A stretch of 64,000 nucleotides of DNA from Rheinheimera pleomorphica. GTDB taxonomy: Bacteria > Pseudomonadota > Gammaproteobacteria > Enterobacterales > Alteromonadaceae. Below the pieces are notes generated by a model. That model saw only the letters and a program-made list of their open reading frames with translations. It searched no databases and had not been told where the DNA came from. Below are positions 1 through 7,185 of this stretch, in pieces (position 1 is the first letter of the stretch; the number at the start of each line of letters is the position of its first letter). The DNA lies in assembly GCF_011634895.1 (NCBI RefSeq), contig NZ_SIRR01000031.1:1-64000 (forward strand). Direction: 5' to 3'. Position numbers and translations under genes: made by a program.

Positions 1-87
1 TATGTCTGGCCATTTTGCACCTCAGTGTCAGGTACGATACCTAACTATAGAAGGTGTCTACTGATCATGGGTAACTCGGAAACTTAA
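1..87 (-). other. 5' end of the next cassette, truncated by the window edge
   Basis: This stretch begins a further cassette after the core GTTAAGT (88-82, minus strand). An ATG lies at 13-11 behind a GAGGTG ribosome-site-like sequence and reads off the edge after four codons. An earlier ATG near 69 is followed by a stop after two codons. Nothing can be said about the product. Confidence 0.4.
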
Positions 88-137
88 CGCCTCAATCAGC
101 CGACGCGTTAGCGGTCGGCTGCATTGAATTGTTAGGT
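82..137 (-). other. attC site of the serine-hydrolase cassette
   Basis: The 56-bp site has terminal cores ACCTAAC (137-131) and GTTAAGT (88-82) on the cassette strand. The inner arms CAGCCGAC and GTCGGCTG are perfectly complementary around a 9-nt spacer, giving the folded single-strand form used by integron integrases. The gene of the cassette reads into the site and stops at 92-94, so roughly its last 15 codons lie in attC sequence. Confidence 0.93.
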
Positions 138-1237
138 AACTCTTCGCCCTCGCCAAGCAATAAGGGCAGTATATGATTTCTACTAAGCCGATGATGCGTG
201 GCATTTTTATATTTACTGTCATGTGCATTTAGCAACAGAACGATTAAGAGATTTCGGTTCGGAACAAACTGAATCAGAGCGGTGTAGCCATAGTCAGTGC
301 TGCCTCCCATCTGAATGATGGATTCACCACTAATTTCGACCTGCGCTAAACTCCCCAGCAACCACCGTTCATTTGCTTTAGAAAAAGCTAAGTTTGACGC
401 CCCTACAGGGAACATGGCTCCGTTTTTAAGTGCAGCAGACCAAATAGCTAAATCATCAATTGACGTAACCATACCACCAGCACCAATTAGTGCCCAGGTT
501 AAGCCTTTTTCAAAAGTGGTAAGGCCTTGGTCATCTCCTCCGTAGCCGCGAGCTAAGTTATTTAATGATACTCGTTGATCTTGGTAGAAACCGGTGCTCT
601 TCAAGTTTAACGGGGTCAGTAAGTTGTCGTGAACATAATCCTGAAATGGTTGTTCGCTCACTTTCTCTACGATAGCAGCCAAAAGAGTGTACGCCGCATT
701 GGAATACGCAATTTTCTCGCCAGGCTTACCAATTAACGGCATTTCCAAGATTCTGCGTTCAGCCTGAGCTTTATCCATCAACTCAAAGTCAGACTCATTG
801 TGGAAATTATCCAATCCGCTTGAATGCCCTAAAAGCTGCGTAATTGTTATAGGCTTTATTTCATCAGGCGCCGTTGGATAAAAATCTCCAATCGTGTCAG
901 AAAGCTGTAGTTTTTCTTTCTGGGCAAGTTGTAGCACGGCTGCTGCGGTAAATGTTTTTGCAATTGACCCCATATCAAAGATTGCTGCAGAACTATTTTT
1001 CACAGAATCTTCCCTGTCAGCATAGCCATAGGCGCTCTTGAATAAAACAACGTCTCTTTGAGCAACCAGAACAAGCCCATCAAAAGTTCCGGCCTTATGC
1101 TCTTGTTGAAGTTCTTCAGCCAAACTAGCCATTGCGGCTTTATCTGACTGAACAATTGAAGAAACACTGCGATAATCAGAACCCGCACTACAACTTGAAA
1201 GTGCTAAAGCAAATATAAAAATGGCTAGACGATTCAT
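92..1237 (-). CDS. Serine hydrolase lipoprotein (beta-lactamase/penicillin-binding-like fold), cassette gene
   Basis: The 381-aa protein starts with a lipoprotein signal whose lipobox is LSSC (Cys16), so it is probably anchored in the envelope. It belongs by motif to the class C beta-lactamase-related family (PF00144): SIAK at 91-94 gives the nucleophilic Ser and its Lys, YSN lies at 178-180, and LLGHSSGL at 135-142 is the usual helix after the SxxK region. A clear KTG box is not seen; GGS near 311 may take its place. The family contains esterases, D-aminopeptidases, DD-peptidases and true AmpC enzymes, so the substrate is unknown and a resistance role is not shown. The C-terminal tail NNSMQPTANASAD is translated attC, a typical mark of a cassette gene. 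The start at 1237 lies 14 bp inside the cassette border, leaving little room for a promoter of its own. Confidence 0.85.
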   Translation of the reverse strand: MNRLAIFIFALALSSCSAGSDYRSVSSIVQSDKAAMASLAEELQQEHKAGTFDGLVLVAQRDVVLFKSAYGYADREDSVKNSSAAIFDMGSIAKTFTAAAVLQLAQKEKLQLSDTIGDFYPTAPDEIKPITITQLLGHSSGLDNFHNESDFELMDKAQAERRILEMPLIGKPGEKIAYSNAAYTLLAAIVEKVSEQPFQDYVHDNLLTPLNLKSTGFYQDQRVSLNNLARGYGGDDQGLTTFEKGLTWALIGAGGMVTSIDDLAIWSAALKNGAMFPVGASNLAFSKANERWLLGSLAQVEISGESIIQMGGSTDYGYTALIQFVPNRNLLIVLLLNAHDSKYKNATHHRLSRNHILPLLLGEGEELPNNSMQPTANASAD

Positions 1238-1251
1238 AGTATTTGTAAGTT

Positions 1252-1306
1252 ACCTAACGCTCAAAGCAGCTGCGCGGTACGCGTCGGCTGGCTTTGCTTG
1301 TTAGCA
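1252..1306 (-). other. attC site of gene-less cassette B
   Basis: The 55-bp site has cores TGCTAAC (1306-1300) and GTTAGGT (1258-1252) on the minus strand. The arms CAAAGC...GCGCG and CGCG...GGCTTTG pair with small bulges, as normal attC arms do. It is nearly identical to the site at 2398-2452. Confidence 0.92.
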
Positions 1307-1588
1307 GCCTGAGCCGGACTTTCGCGGCTTGCCGCACTGGCAAACCTGAACAACGGCAAGCTGCTTTTTATTAAAAATTAATCCAGCCAACTGCGATACG
1401 GCAAGCCAACCGGAACCTAAAAACGATTTAAGCGAAGCCACAAAGAACAACGCTACCGCCACCACCGTTTGCAGCAAACCCGCAAACTGCCGAACCTTAA
1501 CTTTTGGCGCTGCCGCTAAGAAAACCACACGTGAGCAAGGCCGAACAAAACAACTGACTGAAACCGTTAAAACCCGAACACCTGCTAA
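1258..1588 (-). repeat. Gene-less cassette B (copy 1 of a three-member cassette family)
   Basis: The 331-bp cassette aligns along its whole length with 1589-1923 and 2404-2738. Its 5' core is GTTAGCA and its attC is at the left end. Open frames exist, for example a 75-codon one ending inside attC, but single-base indels against the copy at 2404 shift the frame in the middle, and no good ribosome site precedes an ATG. I read it as non-coding, or a decayed gene. It could carry a promoter or a small RNA; nothing in the sequence proves either. Confidence 0.75.
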
Positions 1589-1638
1589 CGCTCAAAGCAA
1601 GCGCGCGGTACGCGTCGCTTTGCCTTTGCTTGTTAGCA
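1583..1638 (-). other. attC site of gene-less cassette C
   Basis: The 56-bp site is bounded by TGCTAAC (1638-1632) and GTTAGCA (1589-1583) on the minus strand. It resembles the neighbouring attC sites, but its central arms differ by several bases, including an extra AAGC step. Confidence 0.9.
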
Positions 1639-1923
1639 GCCTGAACCGGACTTTCGCGGCTTGCCGCACTGGCAAACCTGAACAACGGCACGCTGCTATT
1701 AATTAAAAACTACACCAGCCAGCTGCGACACAGCGAGCCAACCGGAACCTGTAAAACTATTAAGCGAAGCCACGAAGAACAACGCTACCGCCACCACCGT
1801 TTGCAGCAAACCCACAAACTGGCGAGCTTTGACGATTTGCTAGTGTCGCTTGGTAAGCCAAACACGAGCTAGGCCCGAACAAAACTACTGACTAAAACCC
1901 TTAAAACCCCGAATGCCTGCTAA
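1589..1923 (-). repeat. Gene-less cassette C (copy 2, with a diverged middle)
   Basis: The 335-bp cassette matches copies B and E at both ends. The middle (about 1836-1880) has different sequence where B and E share a stretch encoding GFLSGSAK in one frame. The frame that is open in copy E is closed here by stops early in the cassette. This speaks against a conserved protein. Confidence 0.75.
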
Positions 1924-1992
1924 CGCCGCCCACAGCGGCGAGCGTAGCGAGTCCGGCAGCCAAAGGCTGCGAATTGCTGGGCCTTGTTATGC
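1918..1992 (-). other. attC site of the 133-aa gene cassette
   Basis: The 75-bp site is longer than the others in the window. Cores are GCATAAC (1992-1986) and GTTAGCA (1924-1918) on the minus strand, with an imperfect palindrome between them that contains GCAGCCTTTGGCTGC. The stop codon of the cassette gene (1989-1987) lies inside the first core. Confidence 0.88.
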
Positions 1993-2388
1993 GGCATGCT
2001 CGAACTCCACTGTGTAAAAATCATGTTCTTCGTTAACTTGGCAAAGATTGTAACCTTTGAAATAAATCACGTACTTACCGGGTTGCACACAATACTCTTC
2101 AAGCGGCTCTCTTGGCCAACCAAAAACACCTAGCCGCCCACTCAAAATAGTTATTTGAGTTTTAACCTCAAAATCAGGTTCCTGTTCACTCTGGTATTTT
2201 TCACCTGGAGCAAAAGGTTTCACTCTTGCAGTTATATCTCCTTCAGGACACAGAGCAACAATATTGGTTAGGGCGTTGAATCGCTGAAACACGTGTTGAT
2301 CACTCCAATCTTCAGGAGCATCAGGATCTAATCCAGCGTCGGCGATATAAAACTGTCTATAAGTTGAGTCGATAGTATGAGTTTTCAT
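1987..2388 (-). CDS. Unknown cassette protein, 133 aa
   Basis: The protein is acidic, has no signal peptide or membrane segment, and begins with MKTHTIDSTYRQF. It contains two separated cysteines in addition to a Cys near residue 47 and several aromatic residues in the C-terminal half (YVIYFKGY), which suggests a compact beta-rich cytosolic domain. I do not recognise a family with confidence. The gene fills its cassette: the ATG is about 16 bp after the 5' core and the TAA lies in the attC core, so it is very likely a real cassette gene. Small soluble proteins of this kind in integrons are sometimes immunity or antitoxin proteins; that is only a possibility here. Confidence 0.8.
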   Translation of the reverse strand: MKTHTIDSTYRQFYIADAGLDPDAPEDWSDQHVFQRFNALTNIVALCPEGDITARVKPFAPGEKYQSEQEPDFEVKTQITILSGRLGVFGWPREPLEEYCVQPGKYVIYFKGYNLCQVNEEHDFYTVEFEHAA

Positions 2389-2397
2389 GCTTTAACC

Positions 2398-2452
2398 GCA
2401 TAACGCTCAAAGCAGCTGCGCGGTGCGCGTCGGCTGGCTTTGCTTGTTAGCA
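2398..2452 (-). other. attC site of gene-less cassette E
   Basis: The 55-bp site has cores TGCTAAC (2452-2446) and GTTATGC (2404-2398) on the minus strand and an imperfect palindrome between. Apart from the exchanged outer core it is almost identical to the site at 1252-1306. Confidence 0.92.
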
Positions 2453-2738
2453 GCCTGAACCGAACTTGCGCGGCTTGCCGCACTGGCAAACCCGAACAAC
2501 GGCACGGCTGCTTTTAATTAAAAAACTACACCGGCCAGCTGCGATACGGCGAGCCAACCGGAACCAGTAAAACTATTTAAGCGAAGCCATTAAGAACAAC
2601 GCTACCGCCACCACCGTTTGCAGCAAACCCACAAACTGGCGAACTTAACCTTTTGGCGCTGCCGCTAAGAAAACCAAACGCGAGCAAAGCCGGAACAAAA
2701 CTACTGACTGAAACCGTTAAAACCCGAAAACCTGCTAA
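2404..2738 (-). repeat. Gene-less cassette E (copy 3, nearest the expected integrase side)
   Basis: The 335-bp cassette is the rightmost in the array. A 64-codon frame runs from 2771 to 2577 and contains GFLSGSAK and a GGGGS stretch, but it begins outside the cassette and is not kept in copies B and C. I regard the frame as accidental. The right border is GTTAGCA (2739-2733). Confidence 0.75.
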
Positions 2739-2739
2739 C

Positions 2740-3043
2740 AGCTTAATAAATTGGAGCTTGCACGCTTTCACGCAGTGCTTGCTCCCTTCTATCTTTAATA
2801 ATTGGCAACAAACTATCCAATAACCCCACCTAAATCAACAGAATTTTAACGGTTTACCTGGCGGTGAGTGTAGAAAGCAGGTTTATACCTTGCGATTAAT
2901 TTGCTAACAATATATTCACCAAAACTGTGTATCCATACATGCAATTTGAGACCACTCAGCCGCGTAAGTTAGCGATAGTGTTTATCAACCCTGAGGTTAC
3001 TTTTAACCTGTTTTGTCCAGCAGTATTTGCTGTTCGAAAAGAC
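2740..3043. other. Non-coding junction between cassette array and prpF
   Basis: No gene is seen in this AT-rich stretch. It holds an imperfect hairpin around 2753-2790 (GGAGC...GCTCC arms) directly beside the last core site. A second TGCTAAC (2902-2908) lies in the same orientation as the border core at 2733-2739. This is where attI and intI would be expected from cassette orientation, but no integrase remnant is recognisable. Confidence 0.6.
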
Positions 3044-3072
3044 CAAAAAAAGGGCGCCGTAGCGCCCTTTTC
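3044..3072 (-). terminator. Terminator after prpF
   Basis: GGGCGC and GCGCCC arms (3052-3067) enclose a 4-nt loop. On the minus strand a run of seven T follows, 17 bp after the prpF stop. A-T symmetry could make it work in both directions. Confidence 0.85.
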
Positions 3073-3088
3073 AGCTTATACAAAATCG

Positions 3089-4276
3089 TTAAAAACAATC
3101 ACCCGGTACGCGCACAAACCCTTCCATTAACACCCGCGCGCTGCGGCTCATAATGGCTTTGGTTACTGTCCACTGGCCGTTAACCTGGGTTGCCGCAGCA
3201 CCTACGCGTAAGGTACCAGACGGATGGCCGAAGCGCACGGCTTCGCGATCCTCACCACCGGCTGCCAGGTTAACCAGGGTGCCGGGAATGGCAGCGGCGG
3301 TGCCGATGGCAACGGCTGCGGTGCCCATCATGGCGTGGTGCAATTTACCCATCGACAGCGCCCGGACTAACAAGTCGATATCAGTGGCATTTACCTGCTT
3401 ACCGCTGGAGGCCACATAGCTTTGTGGCGGCGCGACGAAGGCGATTTTTGGCGTATGCGCCCGCGCGGCAGCCTCAGAAATATCGCTGATCAGGCCCATT
3501 TTTACTGCGCCATAGGCGCGAATGGTTTCAAAGCGCGCCAGTGCTGCATTGTCGCCATTGATGGCCTCTTGCAGCTCGGTACCGGTGTAACCAATGTCGC
3601 TGGCATTAACAAAGATAGTCGGAATGCCGGCGTTTATTAGCGTCGCGTTAAAACTTCCCACACCGGGTACGTCCAGCATATCAACCAGATTGCCAGTGGG
3701 AAACATGGCACCACCGCCCTCGCCTTCATCGGCGGCCGGGTCTAAAAACTCAATTTGCACTTCAGCCGCAGGGAAAGTCACACCATCGAGTTCAAAGTCG
3801 CCGGTTTCCTGCACTTCACCATTGGTCATCGGCACATGGGCAATAATGGTTTTGCCAATATTGGCCTGCCAGATACGCACGGTGCAAATGCCGTTTTGCG
3901 GGATGCGATCTTGCGCCACCAACCCATTGCTAATAGCAAAAGAGCCAACCGCTGCAGTTAAGTTACCGCAGTTACCGCTCCAGTCGATAAACGGCTTGTC
4001 TATCGCTACCTGGCCAAACAGGTAGTCGACATCATGCTCGGCTTTGGCGCTTTTGCTTAAGATCACCGTTTTGCTGGTGCTGGACGTTGCGCCGCCCATA
4101 CCATCGGTGTGTTTACCGTAAGGGTCCGGGCTGCCGATAACCCTTAGCAGCAGGTTGTCACGTGCTTTGCCCGGTACCTGAGCTGCAGCGGGCAAGTCAG
4201 TCAGTTTAAAAAACACGCCTTTGCTGGTACCGCCACGCATGTAAGTGGCGGGGATTTTGATTTGAGGAGCAGCCAT
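3089..4276 (-). CDS. prpF: 2-methylaconitate cis-trans isomerase PrpF
   Basis: PrpF converts the 2-methylaconitate isomer made by AcnD into the one used by aconitase in the methylcitrate cycle; it acts in the cytosol. The 395-aa protein starts MAAPQIK and has the family signature TYMRGGTSKGVFF near the N-terminus and GNCGNLTAAVGSFA around one third of the way. I chose the ATG at 4276 because it overlaps the acnD stop (TAATG) and because a longer frame would only add 31 unrelated residues read from acnD. It is the last gene of the operon and is followed by a terminator. Confidence 0.95.
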   Translation of the reverse strand: MAAPQIKIPATYMRGGTSKGVFFKLTDLPAAAQVPGKARDNLLLRVIGSPDPYGKHTDGMGGATSSTSKTVILSKSAKAEHDVDYLFGQVAIDKPFIDWSGNCGNLTAAVGSFAISNGLVAQDRIPQNGICTVRIWQANIGKTIIAHVPMTNGEVQETGDFELDGVTFPAAEVQIEFLDPAADEGEGGGAMFPTGNLVDMLDVPGVGSFNATLINAGIPTIFVNASDIGYTGTELQEAINGDNAALARFETIRAYGAVKMGLISDISEAAARAHTPKIAFVAPPQSYVASSGKQVNATDIDLLVRALSMGKLHHAMMGTAAVAIGTAAAIPGTLVNLAAGGEDREAVRFGHPSGTLRVGAAATQVNGQWTVTKAIMSRSARVLMEGFVRVPGDCF

Positions 4277-6861
4277 TACACTGCTCCTTGCAAAAAGTCC
4301 TGCGCAAAACGCTGCAGTACACCGCCGGCTTCGTAAATCGACACCTCTTCTGCGGTGTCTAAACGACAAGTTACCGGCACATTTAGCACTTCACCGTTAG
4401 TGCGGTGAATAACCAGCGTTAAGGTAGCGCGCGGTGTGCGCTCGCCCACTACGTCGTAAGTTTCCGTGCCATCTAAGCCCAGCGTTTTACGGGTAGTGCC
4501 AGCGTTAAACTCCAGCGGCAGCACGCCCATACCAATTAAGTTGGTACGGTGAATACGCTCAAAGCCTTCGGCCGCGATGGCTTCAACACCGGCTAAACGC
4601 ACGCCTTTGGCCGCCCAGTCACGTGACGAGCCCTGGCCGTAATCGGCACCGGCGACAATAATCAGTGGCTGCTTGCGCTGCATATAGGTTTCAATTGCTT
4701 CCCACATGCGCATCACTTTGCCATCAGGCTCAACGCGCGCTAATGAACCTTGTTTCACCTTACCATCAACAATGGCCATCTCGTTAATCAGCTTGGGATT
4801 GGCAAAGGTGGCGCGCTGCGCGGTTAAATGGTCACCACGGTGGGTAGCGTAGGAGTTAAAGTCCTCTTCCGGCAGGCCCATTTTATGCAGATATTCACCA
4901 GCTGCGCTGTCCAGCATAATGGCGTTAGACGGCGATAAATGGTCGGTGGTGATGTTGTCCGGCAATAATGCCAGCGGGCGCATACCTTTTAAGCTGCGCT
5001 CACCTGCTAAAGCCCCCTCCCAATAAGGTGGCCGGCGAATATAGGTGCTTTGTGGCCGCCAGTTGTACAGTGGGCTGATTTTCTCACCGTAATCTACGCT
5101 TAGCGCAAACATGGGCTCGTATACCTTGCGGAACTGCTCGGGTTTCACGCTTTGCGCCACTACCGCATCAATTTCAGCATCACTTGGCCAGATATCTTTC
5201 AGCGTTATCGCCTTACCATCATGGTAGCCCAGCACGTCTTTTTCGATATCAAAGCGGATAGTCCCGGCAATGGCATAGGCCACCACTAAGGCAGGAGATG
5301 CCAAAAACGCTTGCTTGGCATAAGGGTGAATACGGCCGTCAAAGTTACGGTTACCGGATAACACCGCTGTGGCGTATAAATCACGCTCTACCACTTCTTT
5401 TTGAATTACTGGATCCAGCGCGCCGCTCATGCCATTACAGGTAGTACAGGCAAAGGCGACAATACCAAAACCAAGTTTTTCCAGCTCAGGCAGTAAACCG
5501 CCCTCTTCTAAATACAGCTGCACGGCTTTAGAGCCTGGTGCTAATGAGGTTTTCACCCACGGCTTGCGCGTTAAACCCAGTTTATTGGCATTGCGCGCCA
5601 GCAAACCTGCGGCAATAACGTTACGCGGGTTGCTGGTGTTAGTACAGCTGGTAATAGCAGCGATAATGACCGCGCCATCAGGCATTTTACCCTCTTCCAG
5701 CTCATATTTACCGGCAATGCCTTTAGCGGCTAAATCGCTGGTGGATAAGCGGGCATGCGGGTTAGACGGGCCGGCCATAGTGCGGCCGACGCTGGATAAA
5801 TCAAACTTCAGTACCCGCTCATATTCAGCCGTTTTCAGGCTCTCGCTCCACAGGCCAGCCGTTTTGGCGTAGGTTTCTACCAGTTTTACCTGCTCTGGCT
5901 CACGGCCGGTTAAGGTTAAATAATCCAGTGTTTGCTGGTCAATGCTGAACATGGCCGCGGTGGCGCCGTATTCCGGCGTCATATTAGATATGGTTGCCCG
6001 GTCACCCAAACTTAAGCTGTCGGCGCCTTCACCAAAGAATTCCAGGTAGCTTGATACCACTTTTTCTTTACGTAAAAACTCGGTCAGTGCCAGCACGATG
6101 TCGGTGGCCATAATGCCAGGTTGCGCTTTGCCGGTAAGCTCTACACCGATAATATCCGGCAGGCGCATCCAGCTGGCACGGCCTAACATGACGCTTTCAG
6201 CCTCTAAGCCGCCAACACCAATGGCGATAACGCCCAGTGCATCCACATGCGGCGTATGGCTGTCGGTACCCACTAACGTATCGGGAAAGGCCACGCCATC
6301 TCGGGCATGAATTACCGGTGACATCCGCTCTAAGTTGATCTGGTGCATAATGCCGTTGCCCGGTGGAATGACATCGACGTTTTTAAAGGCTTTTTTCGTC
6401 CAGTTAATAAAATGGAAGCGATCGTCGTTACGGCGGTCTTCAATAGCGCGGTTTTTCGCAAAAGCGTCTTTTTCAAAGCCGGCATGTTCCACCGCTAATG
6501 AGTGATCAACGATTAGTTGCGTTGGTACTACCGGGTTTACTTTGGCCGGATCGCCGCCTTTTTCGGCGATGGCATCACGCAGGCCGGCTAAGTCGACCAG
6601 TGCGGTCTGGCCTAAAATATCGTGGCACACCACGCGGGCCGGAAACCACGGGAAGTCTAAGTCGCGTTTGCGATAAATCAGCTGCTTTAATGCATCGGTT
6701 AGCATGGCCGGGTCACAGCGGCGCACTAAGTTTTCTGCATGCACACGCGAGGTATACGGCAGTTTGGCGTAAGCGCCGGGCTCTATGGCATCTACCGCGG
6801 CCTGGGTATCAAAATAATCCAGGTTGGTGCCGGGCAGTTTTTTACGGTATTGGCTGTTCAT
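4276..6861 (-). CDS. acnD: Fe/S-dependent 2-methylcitrate dehydratase AcnD
   Basis: AcnD dehydrates 2-methylcitrate to 2-methylaconitate and works together with PrpF, replacing PrpD of enteric bacteria. The 861-aa protein has the aconitase layout: a catalytic N-terminal part with the cluster cysteines in SCTNTSNPRNV and ACTTCNGMSG, and a C-terminal swivel domain with GADYGQGSSRDWAAKG. The ATG at 6861 follows an AGGTAA-type ribosome site, and MNSQYRKKLPGTNLDYFDT matches a normal AcnD N-terminus; a frame start 17 codons earlier lacks support. It overlaps prpF by one base. A 324-bp gap with two palindromes separates it from prpC, unusual inside an operon. Confidence 0.95.
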   Translation of the reverse strand: MNSQYRKKLPGTNLDYFDTQAAVDAIEPGAYAKLPYTSRVHAENLVRRCDPAMLTDALKQLIYRKRDLDFPWFPARVVCHDILGQTALVDLAGLRDAIAEKGGDPAKVNPVVPTQLIVDHSLAVEHAGFEKDAFAKNRAIEDRRNDDRFHFINWTKKAFKNVDVIPPGNGIMHQINLERMSPVIHARDGVAFPDTLVGTDSHTPHVDALGVIAIGVGGLEAESVMLGRASWMRLPDIIGVELTGKAQPGIMATDIVLALTEFLRKEKVVSSYLEFFGEGADSLSLGDRATISNMTPEYGATAAMFSIDQQTLDYLTLTGREPEQVKLVETYAKTAGLWSESLKTAEYERVLKFDLSSVGRTMAGPSNPHARLSTSDLAAKGIAGKYELEEGKMPDGAVIIAAITSCTNTSNPRNVIAAGLLARNANKLGLTRKPWVKTSLAPGSKAVQLYLEEGGLLPELEKLGFGIVAFACTTCNGMSGALDPVIQKEVVERDLYATAVLSGNRNFDGRIHPYAKQAFLASPALVVAYAIAGTIRFDIEKDVLGYHDGKAITLKDIWPSDAEIDAVVAQSVKPEQFRKVYEPMFALSVDYGEKISPLYNWRPQSTYIRRPPYWEGALAGERSLKGMRPLALLPDNITTDHLSPSNAIMLDSAAGEYLHKMGLPEEDFNSYATHRGDHLTAQRATFANPKLINEMAIVDGKVKQGSLARVEPDGKVMRMWEAIETYMQRKQPLIIVAGADYGQGSSRDWAAKGVRLAGVEAIAAEGFERIHRTNLIGMGVLPLEFNAGTTRKTLGLDGTETYDVVGERTPRATLTLVIHRTNGEVLNVPVTCRLDTAEEVSIYEAGGVLQRFAQDFLQGAV

Positions 6862-6914
6862 TGTAATTACCTGTTTGTCTTGGTTATAACCAGACTGAGG
6901 TTTAACGCACAAAC

Positions 6915-7004
6915 CGGCTTGACCACGCCAACACGCCGTAAACCCATCCCTGGGGGCTCGTCTCAGCCCATCCGGGGCTTCAACGGTTGGCTTAGATCAA
7001 GCCG
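6915..7004. repeat. Extragenic palindromic repeat, family 1, copy 1
   Basis: The 90-bp element is bounded by CGGCTTGA and TCAAGCCG. Its core (ACACGCCGTAAACCCATCC, then TGGGGGCTCG) closely matches the element at 21928-22020. Inner arms of the form GCCCC.../...GGGGC add to a nested fold. It stands between prpC and acnD and would form a large hairpin in the operon transcript. Confidence 0.85.
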
Positions 7005-7056
7005 ATTTGGCTTTATCACCTGAAGCTGAACTATCTATTTGTTTGCAGCAATGTGA

Positions 7057-7150
7057 GGTTGGAACCCCGCTAGCGCAGCCACAGAGTGTCTGAGTCCTGC
7101 CGTAGGCATAAGGACGAGTTGCTGTGGCGAGCATGGCGGGTGTTGCAACC
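7057..7150. repeat. Extragenic palindrome, family 2 (single copy here)
   Basis: Long arms (GGTTGGAACCCCGC...GCCACAG at 7057-7083 and CTGTGGC...GCGGGTGTTGCAACC at 7121-7150) pair imperfectly. Between them lies a smaller hairpin, GTCCT-GCC...GGC-AGGAC, near 7094-7115. No second copy is seen in the window. It ends about 35 bp before the prpC stop codon on the minus strand and could alter prpC-acnD co-expression. Confidence 0.75.
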
Positions 7151-7185
7151 GATCAGTTTCTACGCCCCTCAATGCTGCTGCTCTG

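Larger units (their letters stand above)
1..2739 (-). mobile_element. Integron cassette array, right-hand end, no integrase visible
   Basis: Five complete cassettes lie in a row and are read on the minus strand: 2404-2738, 1924-2403, 1589-1923, 1258-1588 and 88-1257; a sixth starts at 87 and leaves the window. Each ends in an attC site. In every cassette the left core of its attC is the reverse complement of the core at the cassette's own 5' end (GTTAGCA with TGCTAAC, GTTATGC with GCATAAC, GTTAGGT with ACCTAAC), as expected for circles opened between G and TT. Because cassettes point away from the integrase, intI and attI should lie to the right of 2739, but only a non-coding gap and prpF follow. 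No tyrosine recombinase is encoded in the window. The array therefore looks like an attC cluster without integrase (CALIN), or one split from its integrase by rearrangement. Confidence 0.9.

Noticed and set aside
92..1237. Calling the cassette hydrolase an antibiotic-resistance beta-lactamase
   Set aside because: The fold is shared with esterases and peptidases, a clear KTG motif is absent, and the lipoprotein anchor does not point to a resistance enzyme.
1301..1691. Open frames of 64-75 codons in gene-less cassettes B and C as protein genes
   Set aside because: They cross cassette borders or end in attC, lack ribosome sites, and are broken by indels between paralogous copies.
2733..2908. 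The 2733-2908 stretch as a long attC site
   Set aside because: The two TGCTAAC cores are in direct, not inverted, orientation, and the arms between them do not pair.
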